DNA of 64,000 nucleotides from Vigna angularis (taxonomy: Eukaryota > Streptophyta > Magnoliopsida > Fabales > Fabaceae). This document shows positions 47,456-57,784 of the stretch, piece by piece (positions within the stretch are counted from its first letter, which is position 1; every line of letters begins with the position of its first letter). Location: contig NC_068976.1 of the NCBI RefSeq assembly GCF_016808095.1, forward strand, positions 9,891,001 to 9,955,000. The letters are read 5' to 3'. Both the position numbers and the translations under genes were made by a program. The notes below the pieces were generated by a model. That model was not told the DNA's origin. It ran no database searches and saw only the letters and a list, made by a program, of their open reading frames with translations.

Positions 47456-48676
47456 TAGAGTTGTCTAAACGGGTAACCCGGCCCAATCCGACCCGACCCA
47501 CCATGGGTTGGCCACTTAGTGAGCCAATCCAACCCGGCTCATTTATTAGCGAGTCGAAAAAATTCGAACCCGACCCGACCCACCACGGGTTGGTGGGTTA
47601 AACGGGTTGGCTCATTGACTTACTTTATTAACTTTTTTTTCACCCTCTTCTTCTCAAATTCTTATAACATGTTACTTTCATCGATCAAATTGAAACAGTA
47701 ATAATTGGTCCAATTGATATAAAAGAAAATGAAACAAAAGAAATATATTGTTATATATATTCTAAGCTAAGTACAAAATTTTGCCAATTTAGTTTAATGA
47801 GATATAGTTTGCCCAAGAAACTACATATAGCCATTAACAAAAATATATAGCACAAGATGGTCTAAAAACAAGATAAAACAAATGATATATTCCTGATTTA
47901 TCCAATCTATAATATTATTCATCCATTAAATTGGAGTCCTGAATGGATAAATCCACAGTATTATGCTCTCTTGAAGCATCTTCTTCTTTATCTTCATCTA
48001 TAATATTATCCAATCTATAATCTTAGGGTTTTATTTGCAAAGGGGAACTTTCGCAAAGACAATAGTGTGAAAGACTTTATTGCTAAGTAAAGGTTATGCA
48101 TTTTGAATAATTAATTTGATTTTAATAAAAAAAATAGAATTTAAATAATTAATTTAAGGCTTAATACCCTATTTTGTCCCCAGTTTCGCTCGAAAATGTC
48201 AAATTAGTCCATCCTTTAAAAAGTGCGTCAATTACGTCCTTACTTAATAAAATTTATATCAATGAAATCCCTTCCGTTAAATCCGTACAAACGGCGTTAA
48301 TTATTTTTTTCTCTCTTCTACTTTAATAATTAACGCCGTTTGTACGGATTTAACGGAAGGGATTTCATTGATATAAATTTTATTAAGTAAGGACGTAATT
48401 GACGCACTTTTTAAAGGATGGACTAATTTGACATTTTCGAGCGAAACTGGGGATAAAATAGGGTATTAAGCCTTAATTTAATTTAATTAAAAAAATAGGT
48501 GGGTTGGTTAGCCAACCCGACCCACCATAGGTTCAACCCGTGTGAGCCGGGTTCTTAATGAGCTGGGTCAAAATTGGCTCGCATAAAAAATTTTGCATTT
48601 TTTTCCAACCCAACTCGGCTCAAATTCGTGGTGAGCCGGGTTGGCTCACGGGTTTCAACCCATTTTGACGACACTA
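47456..48676. mobile_element. Non-autonomous hAT element, copy 1
   Basis: Ends TAGAGTTGTC and GACGACACTA (reverse complement TAGTGTCGTC) are flanked by the perfect 8-bp direct repeat GGTTAATC (47448-47455 and 48677-48684), diagnostic of hAT insertions. Subterminal regions carry words like ACCCGACCCGACCC and GGTTGGCTCA in both orientations. No transposase. It contains the nested foldback MITE at 48158-48472. A second copy is at 56860-57632. Confidence 0.88.
48158..48472. mobile_element. Near-perfect foldback MITE of the Mutator type
   Basis: 315 bp with ends GGCTTAATACCC and its reverse complement. The two arms of about 147 bases differ at one position by eye (TTTTGTCCCC against TTTTATCCCC) and flank a loop of about 19 bases near 48304-48323. 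A perfect 9-bp direct repeat TTAATTTAA flanks it (48149-48157 and 48473-48481). It sits inside hAT copy 1. Transcribed RNA would form a long hairpin. Confidence 0.92.
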
Positions 48677-48926
48677 GGTTAATCAGTGGACTTGGTTGTC
48701 ACAAGTCCTATAAATATACAGTTGGTATCGAGGTACAAATATCTTTGACTATCATAAGAAAATAGTGACCTCTTTATGAAACATATCTGACTTGAGCGTC
48801 GGAGTTTCTTCTGCAGGTCAACAACTTATGAAAGTGGATTGCGTTTTCGGAGAGAATTGAAGATCGAAAAAGAGCAGAGAAATGAAGGACTACCGACCCT
48901 TAGACAAATTCAATCGAAACAAAATT

Positions 48927-49042
48927 CACTCTCACTTACCTTCAAAATCCACTCAAATAAACAACATAAAGTTTACCTTCAAATCCTCTCAAATCCATTC
49001 AATCACTCACCCCAAATCCATTCAAGTGAACAAGGGCTAAAG
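48927..49042. mobile_element. Right half of the split inverted-repeat element
   Basis: This segment (TCACTCTCACTTACC onward, ending CAAGTGAACAAGGGCTAA) is the inverted partner of about 42701-42830. It begins immediately after the retrotransposon's right TSD. Confidence 0.7.
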
Positions 49043-50179
49043 AATGATTTTGGAACTAAAATAGATGGTCAAAAGCTGTCTTTAGATAATTCTAAACTTG
49101 TCTAGAACTTCAAATAATCATAAATATGATGATGAGTTGAAAAGTAGTAATATGGGAGTTTAGGTTGCTTTTAGGTCCATTTTAGGAGTTTTAACCGGTA
49201 AAATCTTGGAAAAATGATTTTATAAGTAAAGTTGTTGTTTGGTGGTTACCTTGAGGTCATTTAGGACTTAATTGACTAGTTAGTACATTGAAAAACCTAG
49301 TTTAAAACATTATAATTATGATTCATAAGTTGTGTAATATCTAATTTAAGTTATAAACTTATTTTTTAGTCGTTCACAATGTTTAAGATGTCATTTTAAT
49401 AATTTAAATAGGTATTCGAGGCAAAGTTAAATGTAAACAATAATATTCATATTCCAATTCAAATTGTTTCTTATTTTATTCATATTCAAATTCTTGAAAC
49501 TTTCTTAATTAAAGTTTAGACATAACATTATTCTTTCTTTTTTTTTATAACAATGAAGATATTTATATAGGTAAAACATCAACAATATGGTATTTTAAGG
49601 AAAACATTTTAGTCTTTTTTTTTCTATTTATATAGGTAAAATAATGTGGTGTGATTTTTATTTAGTTATTTATTTTTATGAAAAAAATGTTTAAAACGAA
49701 AGTAATGTTTTGACGATTTCATTAAGTTACATTTACTATACTAATCTTATATATCAATTTTTTTATATAAAAAATATATATTTTTAAAATATATTTATAC
49801 ATTAACTTTAATTTTAAATTTCATTGATTTAGTAAACAGTCAATTTATTTCCACTATCTCAAATTGTTCTTATTTATCTTTATTTAAATACATAATTTTG
49901 TTTACCTTTTTTATCTTTCAATTTGGTTTTTATTTTTTAAATTAAGTTTTAATAACTTTAAAAAATAGTCAAAACGTTTATATATCTACGTCAAAACATT
50001 ATACTTATACAATTTTAAAAAAAGTTTTTATTCTAGTTTTATTCGAATATAAATAATTTAAACATACTATTTAATAATTTCCCTCTCCTTTCACCCATTT
50101 ATTCTTCTCACACTGTTTCTCTCAACTTCAGACTCGTCCATTTTCATTCCAGTTTCCGCCATTTGTGTTTCTCTTCCTT
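49043..50179. other. AT-rich spacer and RlmH-like promoter region
   Basis: No gene. The last 100 bases (about 50080-50179) turn pyrimidine-rich (CTCTCC, TTCTTCTCAC), as expected for the 5' leader of the following plus-strand gene. No convincing TATA box is pinned. Confidence 0.5.
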
Positions 50180-53100
50180 ATGGCCATGGCTCTGCACCTC
50201 TGTGTCACTTTCAATTCAACCACTTCCAGTTTTCCTCAAGGTTTTTTCATTGACTCGAACACTTTTCTGCATCGCATTTTTTCTCACAGTTTTAACTTAC
50301 GTGCAAAATTTTCAGGTAGAAAATGCAAGTACGAAGGCCAATCAGTGGTATGAACCATCTCCCCCTCACAATTCACGCTTCAATTTCCTAAACCTAACTG
50401 CTTTACTTTCAATACGACCATCGATTGATAGTAATTGCCAAACAATTTTGTGCCATCGAAAAAAAGTAAAAAAACTGTTAGGGTTTACGTTGGATTAGTT
50501 TGGGACAAACTTAGCAACGGTTTTTATTTTCTACATTATTAATCTACTCAATAAAGAAATTCATTAAATATGAATATACATTGGGGAAGTGAAACTCTAA
50601 ATTTGATTAGAGAATGTTAGTTTATATACTATAGGCAACTATAGCCAACTACTGTCAACTTGTATAATCAGTCAAACTTGTACAACTGTAGGTTTCTTTC
50701 ATTGTATATGTTATTTTCTCAGCTGCCAGTTTATAACAGCATCTTAGACATCTGTGTCAATACTCTTTTACATAACAATTAGTGAGATCAGTTAATAAAA
50801 ATATTATGTTCAATTTCAGTTTTTCCCTCTCTTTTCTCTGTTCATGTTCTTTAAGAGATAATATCAATAACAGTGTGCCTGCGGTTTTGCACTTACGCTT
50901 TTGTCCTTCAATTTATTGTTTGTGAAGGGATAAACTCTCAATTTAGTTCTTGAAACATAATGCTCTCTCCTAAATAGTCCTTAAAGGCTTCTAACTAATA
51001 AAATTATATAAGTGTGCTCCTAATGTATTAGAAATTATGTGTCTCCAATTATTAAAAATAATCTTCAAACTAATCCCCTCTGTTAGTACAATGTGTTAAC
51101 TTAGGGCTTTAATTGATGGATATCCAATACGTTATGGACTATTTATATACTTTGATTAGTCAAGGAGTATTTAGGAGAGGAGTGATAATTGAGGAAATAA
51201 ATTGACGGTTTATTAGCTTGTGAAAACAGTGCTAAAAAGACTTGTGGAGGGTTTATCTTTTTATCTCTAATGTATATTACTACAAATGGTGAAAGCTATT
51301 TCCTATGAGATGTGGGCTGCCACATTGATGTCCAGTCCAGTCAATATCCCGTAAATGAGATAGGATCTCTCTAAGTTGATGTTGGACGTGTGGGTGTTGG
51401 GGTTCAAGTTGGAGAAAAGAGAATGAACTGCACATCTGAAGAGGGGTGGTGCTTCCAGAGGATACAGACTGACGTGCCATTGGATTCCCAATTGGTAGCC
51501 GTACCTAGGGATACAAAGAGTAGAGGCAATCTGGTCATGATCTGGATGGTCATTCATGAAAGTACCAAGAAGACTATTTTGGTTGAAAGGAAAGGTGGGA
51601 ATCCTCATAAAGGTGTTCAGTGTTTTCCTGTCTAATTGGATGATCTTCCCCTGCACCTTGGCATGCTGCCCTCCAAGTCATAAACATTTGCATAGAACTC
51701 TTTCACCTGGCCTCATCAATGTCCTTAGGGAGGTCCCGCACGAGGTCCCACATAAAACTCTCATATAAACATGATTAAATACCCATATTTGTGTATCAGG
51801 GTTGACATTCTTGCCTAGCAAGGCCTAAAAATTGATGTTTTTTGACTTGTAACTTGTTAGGCAAGCCATATTTTCATCTAACGACTCTGAATACTACAAG
51901 TTTGGACAATCATTTCCGTCCAGCGAGCAGCTAGCTCGTCCAACGACTTAGCCTAGTGCCCAGTGGTGGTTTTTTGGTCGTTCTGGGTGATCCATGGCAA
52001 TATAACCTTATAGGTGAGTCGTTTCTTCATTCTTGCAGTGCCGAGAGCGATTCTAGTGCCCCCGGTGTGGGTATTTGTCTAAAAATCATTCTTTCTTGTC
52101 CAATCATGTTTCCTTGAGTTCCAGCTTGTGTTATTTCTTGCTTATTTCACACACTCAAAATAGATATTAGAGGTAAACAAGCATAAAACAACTGAAGTAC
52201 AAAACAATGCAAAAACAAGATAAACTTGAGGATTAAACAAGATAAAAACTATGGAGAAGTTGATTTTATTCACAAAACTTAACACCAATAAAAGGTAGAA
52301 AATAACATTATCATGTTCTAAGATGGGGTTGCTCAATATACATTCCCATATTGTGTGTGTGTATATATCATTTAACAGGGTTTTGTTATTTCCCTATTAT
52401 CATTTTGTTGAGATTCCACTATGCTTGTCACTTGTTTATGTGTGTGTGTGTGTGTATCATAATAAAGTGGGACAGTTTTTTGTTGTTCTCTCTCTTTTTT
52501 TCGAGGTGCTCTTTCTTTTATGAAGCTTTCATTTAGACTTGAATAGTAATTCTCTAGGTGAGGCTGTGTAGACAACTTCATTTTCTCATTGGTGTGTTGT
52601 TTAGTAGTACTAGAGTGTCTCTTAGTTATACTGATTTAAGGAAAAACAAAAAAAATATGTTATATCTACTTATTAATTTTGAATTTATAAATTGAGTTTG
52701 AGTGTAGAGAGCACTTCCTATACGTATATTATCAGTGGGGAAGAAGCGATCACCTGGACTTCAACTCATGGTTGATGAGTATGTTGATAAGCTCAGGTAC
52801 TATTGCAGTGTTGAGGACGTTCAAATTCGGACAAATCCTCGAAATGCACGGTAAGTTCAGTTCACTGAGTTTTATTTGAACACAGTTTCATTTTTGTCAT
52901 GCTTTGGGTGATGAATGTGAGTACCAAATTAGTATTGTGAATGTGTGAGTGTGTGTATGCTAGATAGTACCTGTAAGTTTTAGTTACAAATAGTTGTACT
53001 GAGGAATTTTTGTTGTGTTGTCTAATAGAAAGGGTGGATCATTTGTTTACCTTATAGTGACCAAAGGGCTCAGGTTGATGCTGAAGATGAGGCAGTAATG

Positions 53101-55250
53101 AACCTTATAAGGTCTGATGATTGGGTATAGTCTCCAACATGAATCAATTTGAATTACAGTAGTCAAAAATTTGTTGTCCTTATTTGTACTTTTAAGTATG
53201 CTGTTTTGTTGAGATGAGAAAGTTAGTGCAATAAAGGATCTGCATTGGCGTTTAGAAATGAATAATGTTGCTTGGTGCATGCTTATACAGCTATAGCTTA
53301 TAAGAGTTAGATATAATTATAGTCTTTAAAATTAAAAACAAATCACAGTTTTAGGGACTAAAAACAATTTAAACTAAGTTATAGTAATGCTTCCATTTGT
53401 TCTGTTGTTTCTTTGAATTGTTTGAATTTTTCTCCTTCTTTACCACACTTTCCTGAAGGCAAACAGATCTGATCTCTATTTGAAGCCTTCTTTATCCTTG
53501 CCAAAGCTTCGTAACACAATTTGTTGTGTTTCTATGCTCTGGTTGTCTTATGTTGCTGGAATAGTGGTCTCTAATTGGGCACATTAGTGCCAATTCTGTA
53601 TCTTGTTTTGGTTGCTAACAGTCTTAATGTACTTACCCATGGTATTGGAGCTAAAATTGGGTTCCTTTTCTTCCCAGGAATATTTTCCACCGCATAGACT
53701 ACTACACTCACTTTTAACTTAATCCAATCCATCATTCTATCCATTAAGATTTATGTCATGTTTTAATTGCCCAGATTGACATTGTTCAAATTTCTGCGAA
53801 CACTGTAACAGTGTCTACATTAAATTCTTGCTTGAAACTCAAAACCCACTTTATTTGCAACTCATATTTTTCATCATATAGGGCATGTTTGGTTTAACTT
53901 ATTTTAAAGAAACAATAGATTACTATGACTAGCTTTCCAAGAGAGCTTCTGAAAAGTGATCATGTCATCAGAATTCATTTAACCCAACATGCTAAAGCGT
54001 GCCAGTTACAGAATTTTAGATCTTTGTTTTATCAGAAAGAATCTGTTTTTTCTTCTCCTAATTTGCTTTTATCGGTCATGTACCTGCTCGTATAGGTTGT
54101 GATGTTGGATGAACGTGGGCTAGACATAGGATCTGAGCAAATGGCAGAGTTGGTGGGTGATGCAGGAAATACTGTAAGAACATTTTGTAATTGATCTCTG
54201 CCGTACATTGAAATTTGTTCAATTATGGGATTGGTTAAGTATGCTGGCTGGCACTATGATGAAATAAAGCATTATAAGTTATCAATCATGTAACAGACCA
54301 TTGATACCCTGTCTATATCTACATTGAATACCTCAATTCTGTTAATTGTTATAGTGAAATAATACGGTTCATATTTATCACTCTTGGTAGTGCTTATATC
54401 AATCATTTTGGTGTATTTCTATCTTTCACGACCTTAGTTGATTGTGAATTGACTTCTCACTAAAACATTTTAATAGCCACCAAAGTTATCAAATCCACTT
54501 TTGATCTTTTTTGTAAACTTGCAGGTCACGAAAGCCTTATAATTTGAATTTTGTCCTGTTGTGAAAAACCGTCATCTCAAGCTGGCCAAAATGGCCTCTC
54601 AGTTTTGAACTCCGGAAGTGTGATTTCTAGGCCTTTAATGCAACGCAAGTTCGTATTTAATCTTATTTAGTATTAAATGCTTCTCAAAAGTAGTATCACT
54701 AGTTTTTGTGTTTTTACTTTTCCAGTTTACTGCGTTGTTTGGATTTCTTTTTCAAGCCAAATCTGTTTTATATATGTTTGTGTGCATGGCGTCTATGTAC
54801 ATTCTCTTGTGATTTTCATTCATGTTATAGTTAGTTTGTTCTTTTTAATATGAAGATACCTTGAGCAAAAATTTAATGTTAAATAAAAAATATATTCATT
54901 AATTTCTGCTTTCTTAAAGGGTGCTTCACGGATATCTTTTTGTATTGGTGGTCCCTATGGTCATGGAAGAAAAATAAAGGAACGGGCTAACTTATCAATC
55001 AAGTTATCTTCACTGGTCTTAAATCACCAAATAGCATTACTTGTACTCATGGAACAGCTTTACAGGTATCTATACGTTAATCTCTTAATATTATGTTCTA
55101 AATTTTTTAATGTTGGACTAATTATACTAAAGTTGTAGCACTAGGTCTTCATAATTATCTAAATGAATTGATCATATTCTATGTCGCTAACATCAATATT
55201 TGACTTGTAGGTCTTGGACAATTTTAAAAGGACAAAAGTATCACCATTAG
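50180..55250 (+). CDS. rlmH: RlmH-type SPOUT rRNA methyltransferase, organelle-targeted
   Basis: Six exons: 50180-50347, 52708-52850, 53058-53124, 54096-54173, 54920-55065 and 55211-55250. All introns are GT-AG and the frame is kept, giving 213 residues. Residues 1 to about 55 are a Ser/Phe/Arg-rich presequence suited to plastid or mitochondrial import. The RlmH domain (about 57-213) starts RALPIRILSVGKKR and carries LDERG at 130-134, the SAM-binding loop IGGPYGHG at 161-168, and the signature tail EQLYRSWTILKGQKYHH. Bacterial RlmH methylates N3 of pseudouridine 1915 in helix 69 of 23S rRNA. A matching role on organellar ribosomes is inferred; Arabidopsis has one such protein annotated as a putative RNA methyltransferase. 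There are two close ATGs (50180 and 50186); the first is taken. Intron 1 (2.36 kb) contains a retrotransposon scrap. Confidence 0.93.
51280..51770 (-). pseudogene. Retrotransposon ORF fragment inside RlmH intron 1
   Basis: The minus strand, with frame changes, reads CAVHSLFSNLNPNTHTSNIN then LERSYLIYGILTGLDINVAA. This resembles the F..NL.P..HTS....ER..L.Y.I..G segment of the protein domain often annotated as a putative plant transposon protein in gypsy-type elements. No LTR or other domain is nearby. It is antisense to the host gene and lies wholly in the intron. Confidence 0.5.
52437..52457. repeat. (TG)n microsatellite in RlmH intron 1
   Basis: A run of about ten TG dinucleotides in the 3' part of intron 1; a shorter TG run lies near 52354. 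Confidence 0.8.
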
Positions 55251-56080
55251 ATATCCTTCTTAATCTTCGTATCTATATGTCTGTTATGACCAATCGAGCT
55301 TTCCTCTGAACCTTTTATCTCTTGTCTTCTATTTAACATAATTTCCTTTTTTTTTGGGTGAAAGACCGAGTTGTCTTGTTATGTGTGGTTGAATTTGATT
55401 ATATAAGTGTGTATACGAAGTGACGAGAAAAATTGGTAGGTGGTTGTTTTTTTTTGTTTAACCTGTTCTATTATTAAAGCGGAAGGGTGTTTCAGTTAGA
55501 ATTATTCTAAAATCAATCGTGTCACAGTAGAAGAAATTGTGTTTAAAGTTATCACATACTTTATCTAGAGGTTAAATTGTTCGAATTTGCTTTGGAAGTT
55601 TTCCCAATTAGAATATGACATTACTCTTTTTGCATATGACCCTATCCTTTTTGGAAAAACTTCGATACTATATTTAAACTCTAATTTTATAGTTATGAGT
55701 AGAAAATTAGTATAGGGGTAGTTGCTACCACAACACATGAATGCACACTACCATTTCAAATTATATATTCTTATATCATGAGGTCTCACTCAAACTATTT
55801 CCATTGACATCCTTCACTTGTCAAACGACAAAATGGATGTACATTTAAAAAAATTAAACACATCATGTATGGATGCACGCATTATCAAAATTATTAAGAT
55901 TGTGTTTGGATGAGGAAATTTAAAATGATAATTCATTTATTTGAAAATTTTAAAAGTTTTTATACTAAAATATTGTTTGGATAAAATAAATAGAAAAAAA
56001 TTGAAATTTAAGAAATTTTAGAAGGTATTTTAAATGTATAAAATAAAATAATTTCAAATTCTTTAAAAAATATAAAAGAA
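55251..56080. other. 3' flank of RlmH-like gene, AT-rich
   Basis: Contains the presumed 3' UTR. No other feature is supported. Confidence 0.5.
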
Positions 56081-56430
56081 TTGAGTTAAAGGTTAAGACA
56101 AGTTGGTGCATGTCAAAGGTTAAGCTAGTTTGACACAAACTAAAGATTGAGTTAATTTGACTTGGACCGAAAGTCAAGACAAACAAGTCGGCCTAAGTCA
56201 AAGGTCAAGAAGAGTCCGTCCACGTCAAAAGTAGAGTAGAGTCCGTTTGAGTTGAAAGTCAAGTTGAATCGACTTGGGCTTAAGATTGAGTTGGCCATGG
56301 TAAAAAGTTGAAATGAGTCAGCTTGGGTCAAAGGTTAAGACAAGTTGTCCCAGGCTTAAGGTTGAGGTAAGTTATCCCGAGATGAAGGTCGAACTAAGTC
56401 AAGTCACACTAAAGAGTAAAGTTGAGTTAT
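56081..56430. repeat. Degenerate tandem repeat, inverted relative to the array at 1-660
   Basis: Units of about 30-33 bases such as GGTTAAGACAAGTTG and GGGTCAAAGGTTAAG recur with strong drift. Read on the other strand they give ACTTGACCTTCAGCC-type words, the same family as the left end of the window. Confidence 0.7.
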
Positions 56431-56859
56431 CCAAATATTTTTTAAATATAATTTTTCCTTAAAAAAGAAATTAAATTGTTTTGTCCAAATAAGAAAATTG
56501 AATTCTAACATATTTTGACCTACAAGTCTATTATTGAGATAATATAGTCATAGTCAATTATTACATTCAATATAGTGTCCACTTTAGAGCTTGGAATTCT
56601 GTCATAGTTTAATCCTTAAAAGGTGCCTCATTGCATTGACCAAGTGCATCTTCCCTTGTTTCTCTTTGAAGTGCAATAGTTTTCAACTTGACTTTTGAGA
56701 GCCTTATACTTTGCCTTAAAGAATCTTCAATGCTTAACTCGATAAGAGAAATGATTTATACAATCATAATTAAGGGTATAAAGTATGAATTGAGTACTCC
56801 CTATGATAAGAAGTTATATTTATAGGCTTCCTAGACCATGAATAAATAAATATATTAAA

Positions 56860-57632
56860 TAGTATTATCAAAACGGGTCATCTGGCCCGACCCGACCCAA
56901 CCCATCAGAGATTGGTTACTTAGTGAGTCAACCTAACTCAACTTACTTATTAGTGAGTAGAACAAATTCGAACCTGACTTAGCCCATCATAGGTTGGTGG
57001 ATTAAACGAATTGGCCCACTAACTAACTTAATTATAAGTTTTTTTTAAATTAAAAAAATTATAATTTTTTTTATAATTCAAATCTAAATAAATTTCACTC
57101 ATTAAACTCCAAAGACAATTCAAAATATAAAAAAAAGTAACATACAACTCAAATGTAATCCAAAAGCAAACTCAAAAAGCGAATAAATAAGTTTCTAATA
57201 TTGATATTTTTGTATCACTTCAAAATATAAAAAAAAGTAACATACAACTCAAATGTAATCCAAAAGCAAACTCAAAAAGCGAATAAATAAGTTTCTAATA
57301 TTGATATTTTTGTATCACTTATCCATTTATAAGATTAGAGTCTTGAATGGATAAAACTATAATATTTTGCTCTCTTGAAACATCTTCTTCTTTATCCTTA
57401 TTTACAATACAATAAAAAAAATTAACTAATAATATTGAAACAAAAAATAATAAACAAATAAATTAAATTAAGTGGTTTGGTGAGCCAACCCAGCTCACCA
57501 TCGATTCAACCCGAGTGAGTCGGGTTGAAAATTGACCCGTATAAAAAAATATATTTTTTTCAAACCCAACCTCATTCGAACATGTGGTGGACTGGATTGG
57601 TCCGTGAGTTCTAACCCATTTTGACATCACTA
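56860..57632. mobile_element. Non-autonomous hAT element, copy 2
   Basis: 773 bp with ends TAGTATTATC and GACATCACTA (reverse complement TAGTGATGTC) and a perfect 8-bp TSD ATATTAAA (56852-56859 and 57633-57640). It has the same subterminal GGCCCGACCCGACCC and AACCCATTTTGAC words as copy 1. No transposase. Confidence 0.88.
57121..57320. repeat. Exact 100-bp tandem duplication within hAT copy 2
   Basis: 57121-57220 and 57221-57320 are identical by eye, from CAAAATATAA to TGTATCACTT. Identity of the copies implies a recent event, or an assembly artefact. Confidence 0.9.
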
Positions 57633-57784
57633 ATATTAAACAAATTGTATTATTTGAAGATAATTAAGTATTATATCTTGAAGGCATTAAATAATCAATT
57701 ATTATATATAATATCTTTGGATAATAAAGTATTATATCATAATATCGTAGAGATAGAATAGAATATCATAAGTTATTATATTAT

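Larger units (their letters stand above)
42925..48921 (+). mobile_element. Non-autonomous LTR retrotransposon, about 6.0 kb with nested insertions
   Basis: Two LTRs begin with TGTACTATACC and end with TTCAATCGAAACA, and the whole is flanked by the 5-bp direct repeat AAATT (42920-42924 and 48922-48926). Just inside the 5' LTR, TTTTGACGCCCATCG resembles the gypsy-type primer site TTTGGCGCCC. Just before the 3' LTR is a purine-rich tract (GGGGCTTGGGGGACTTA). No gag or pol domain is recognisable between the LTRs. Net internal length without the nested Mutator element is about 2.3 kb. Nested elements are listed separately. Confidence 0.88.
47245..48921 (+). repeat. 3' LTR, interrupted by a hAT element
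   Basis: The LTR parts are 47245-47455 and 48677-48921. Joining them across one copy of the duplicated octamer restores the same order as the 5' LTR. The distal part has about 25 extra bases near 48812-48845 relative to the 5' copy (CTGCAGGTCAACAACTTATG region). It ends in CGAAACA followed by TSD AAATT. Confidence 0.85.
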
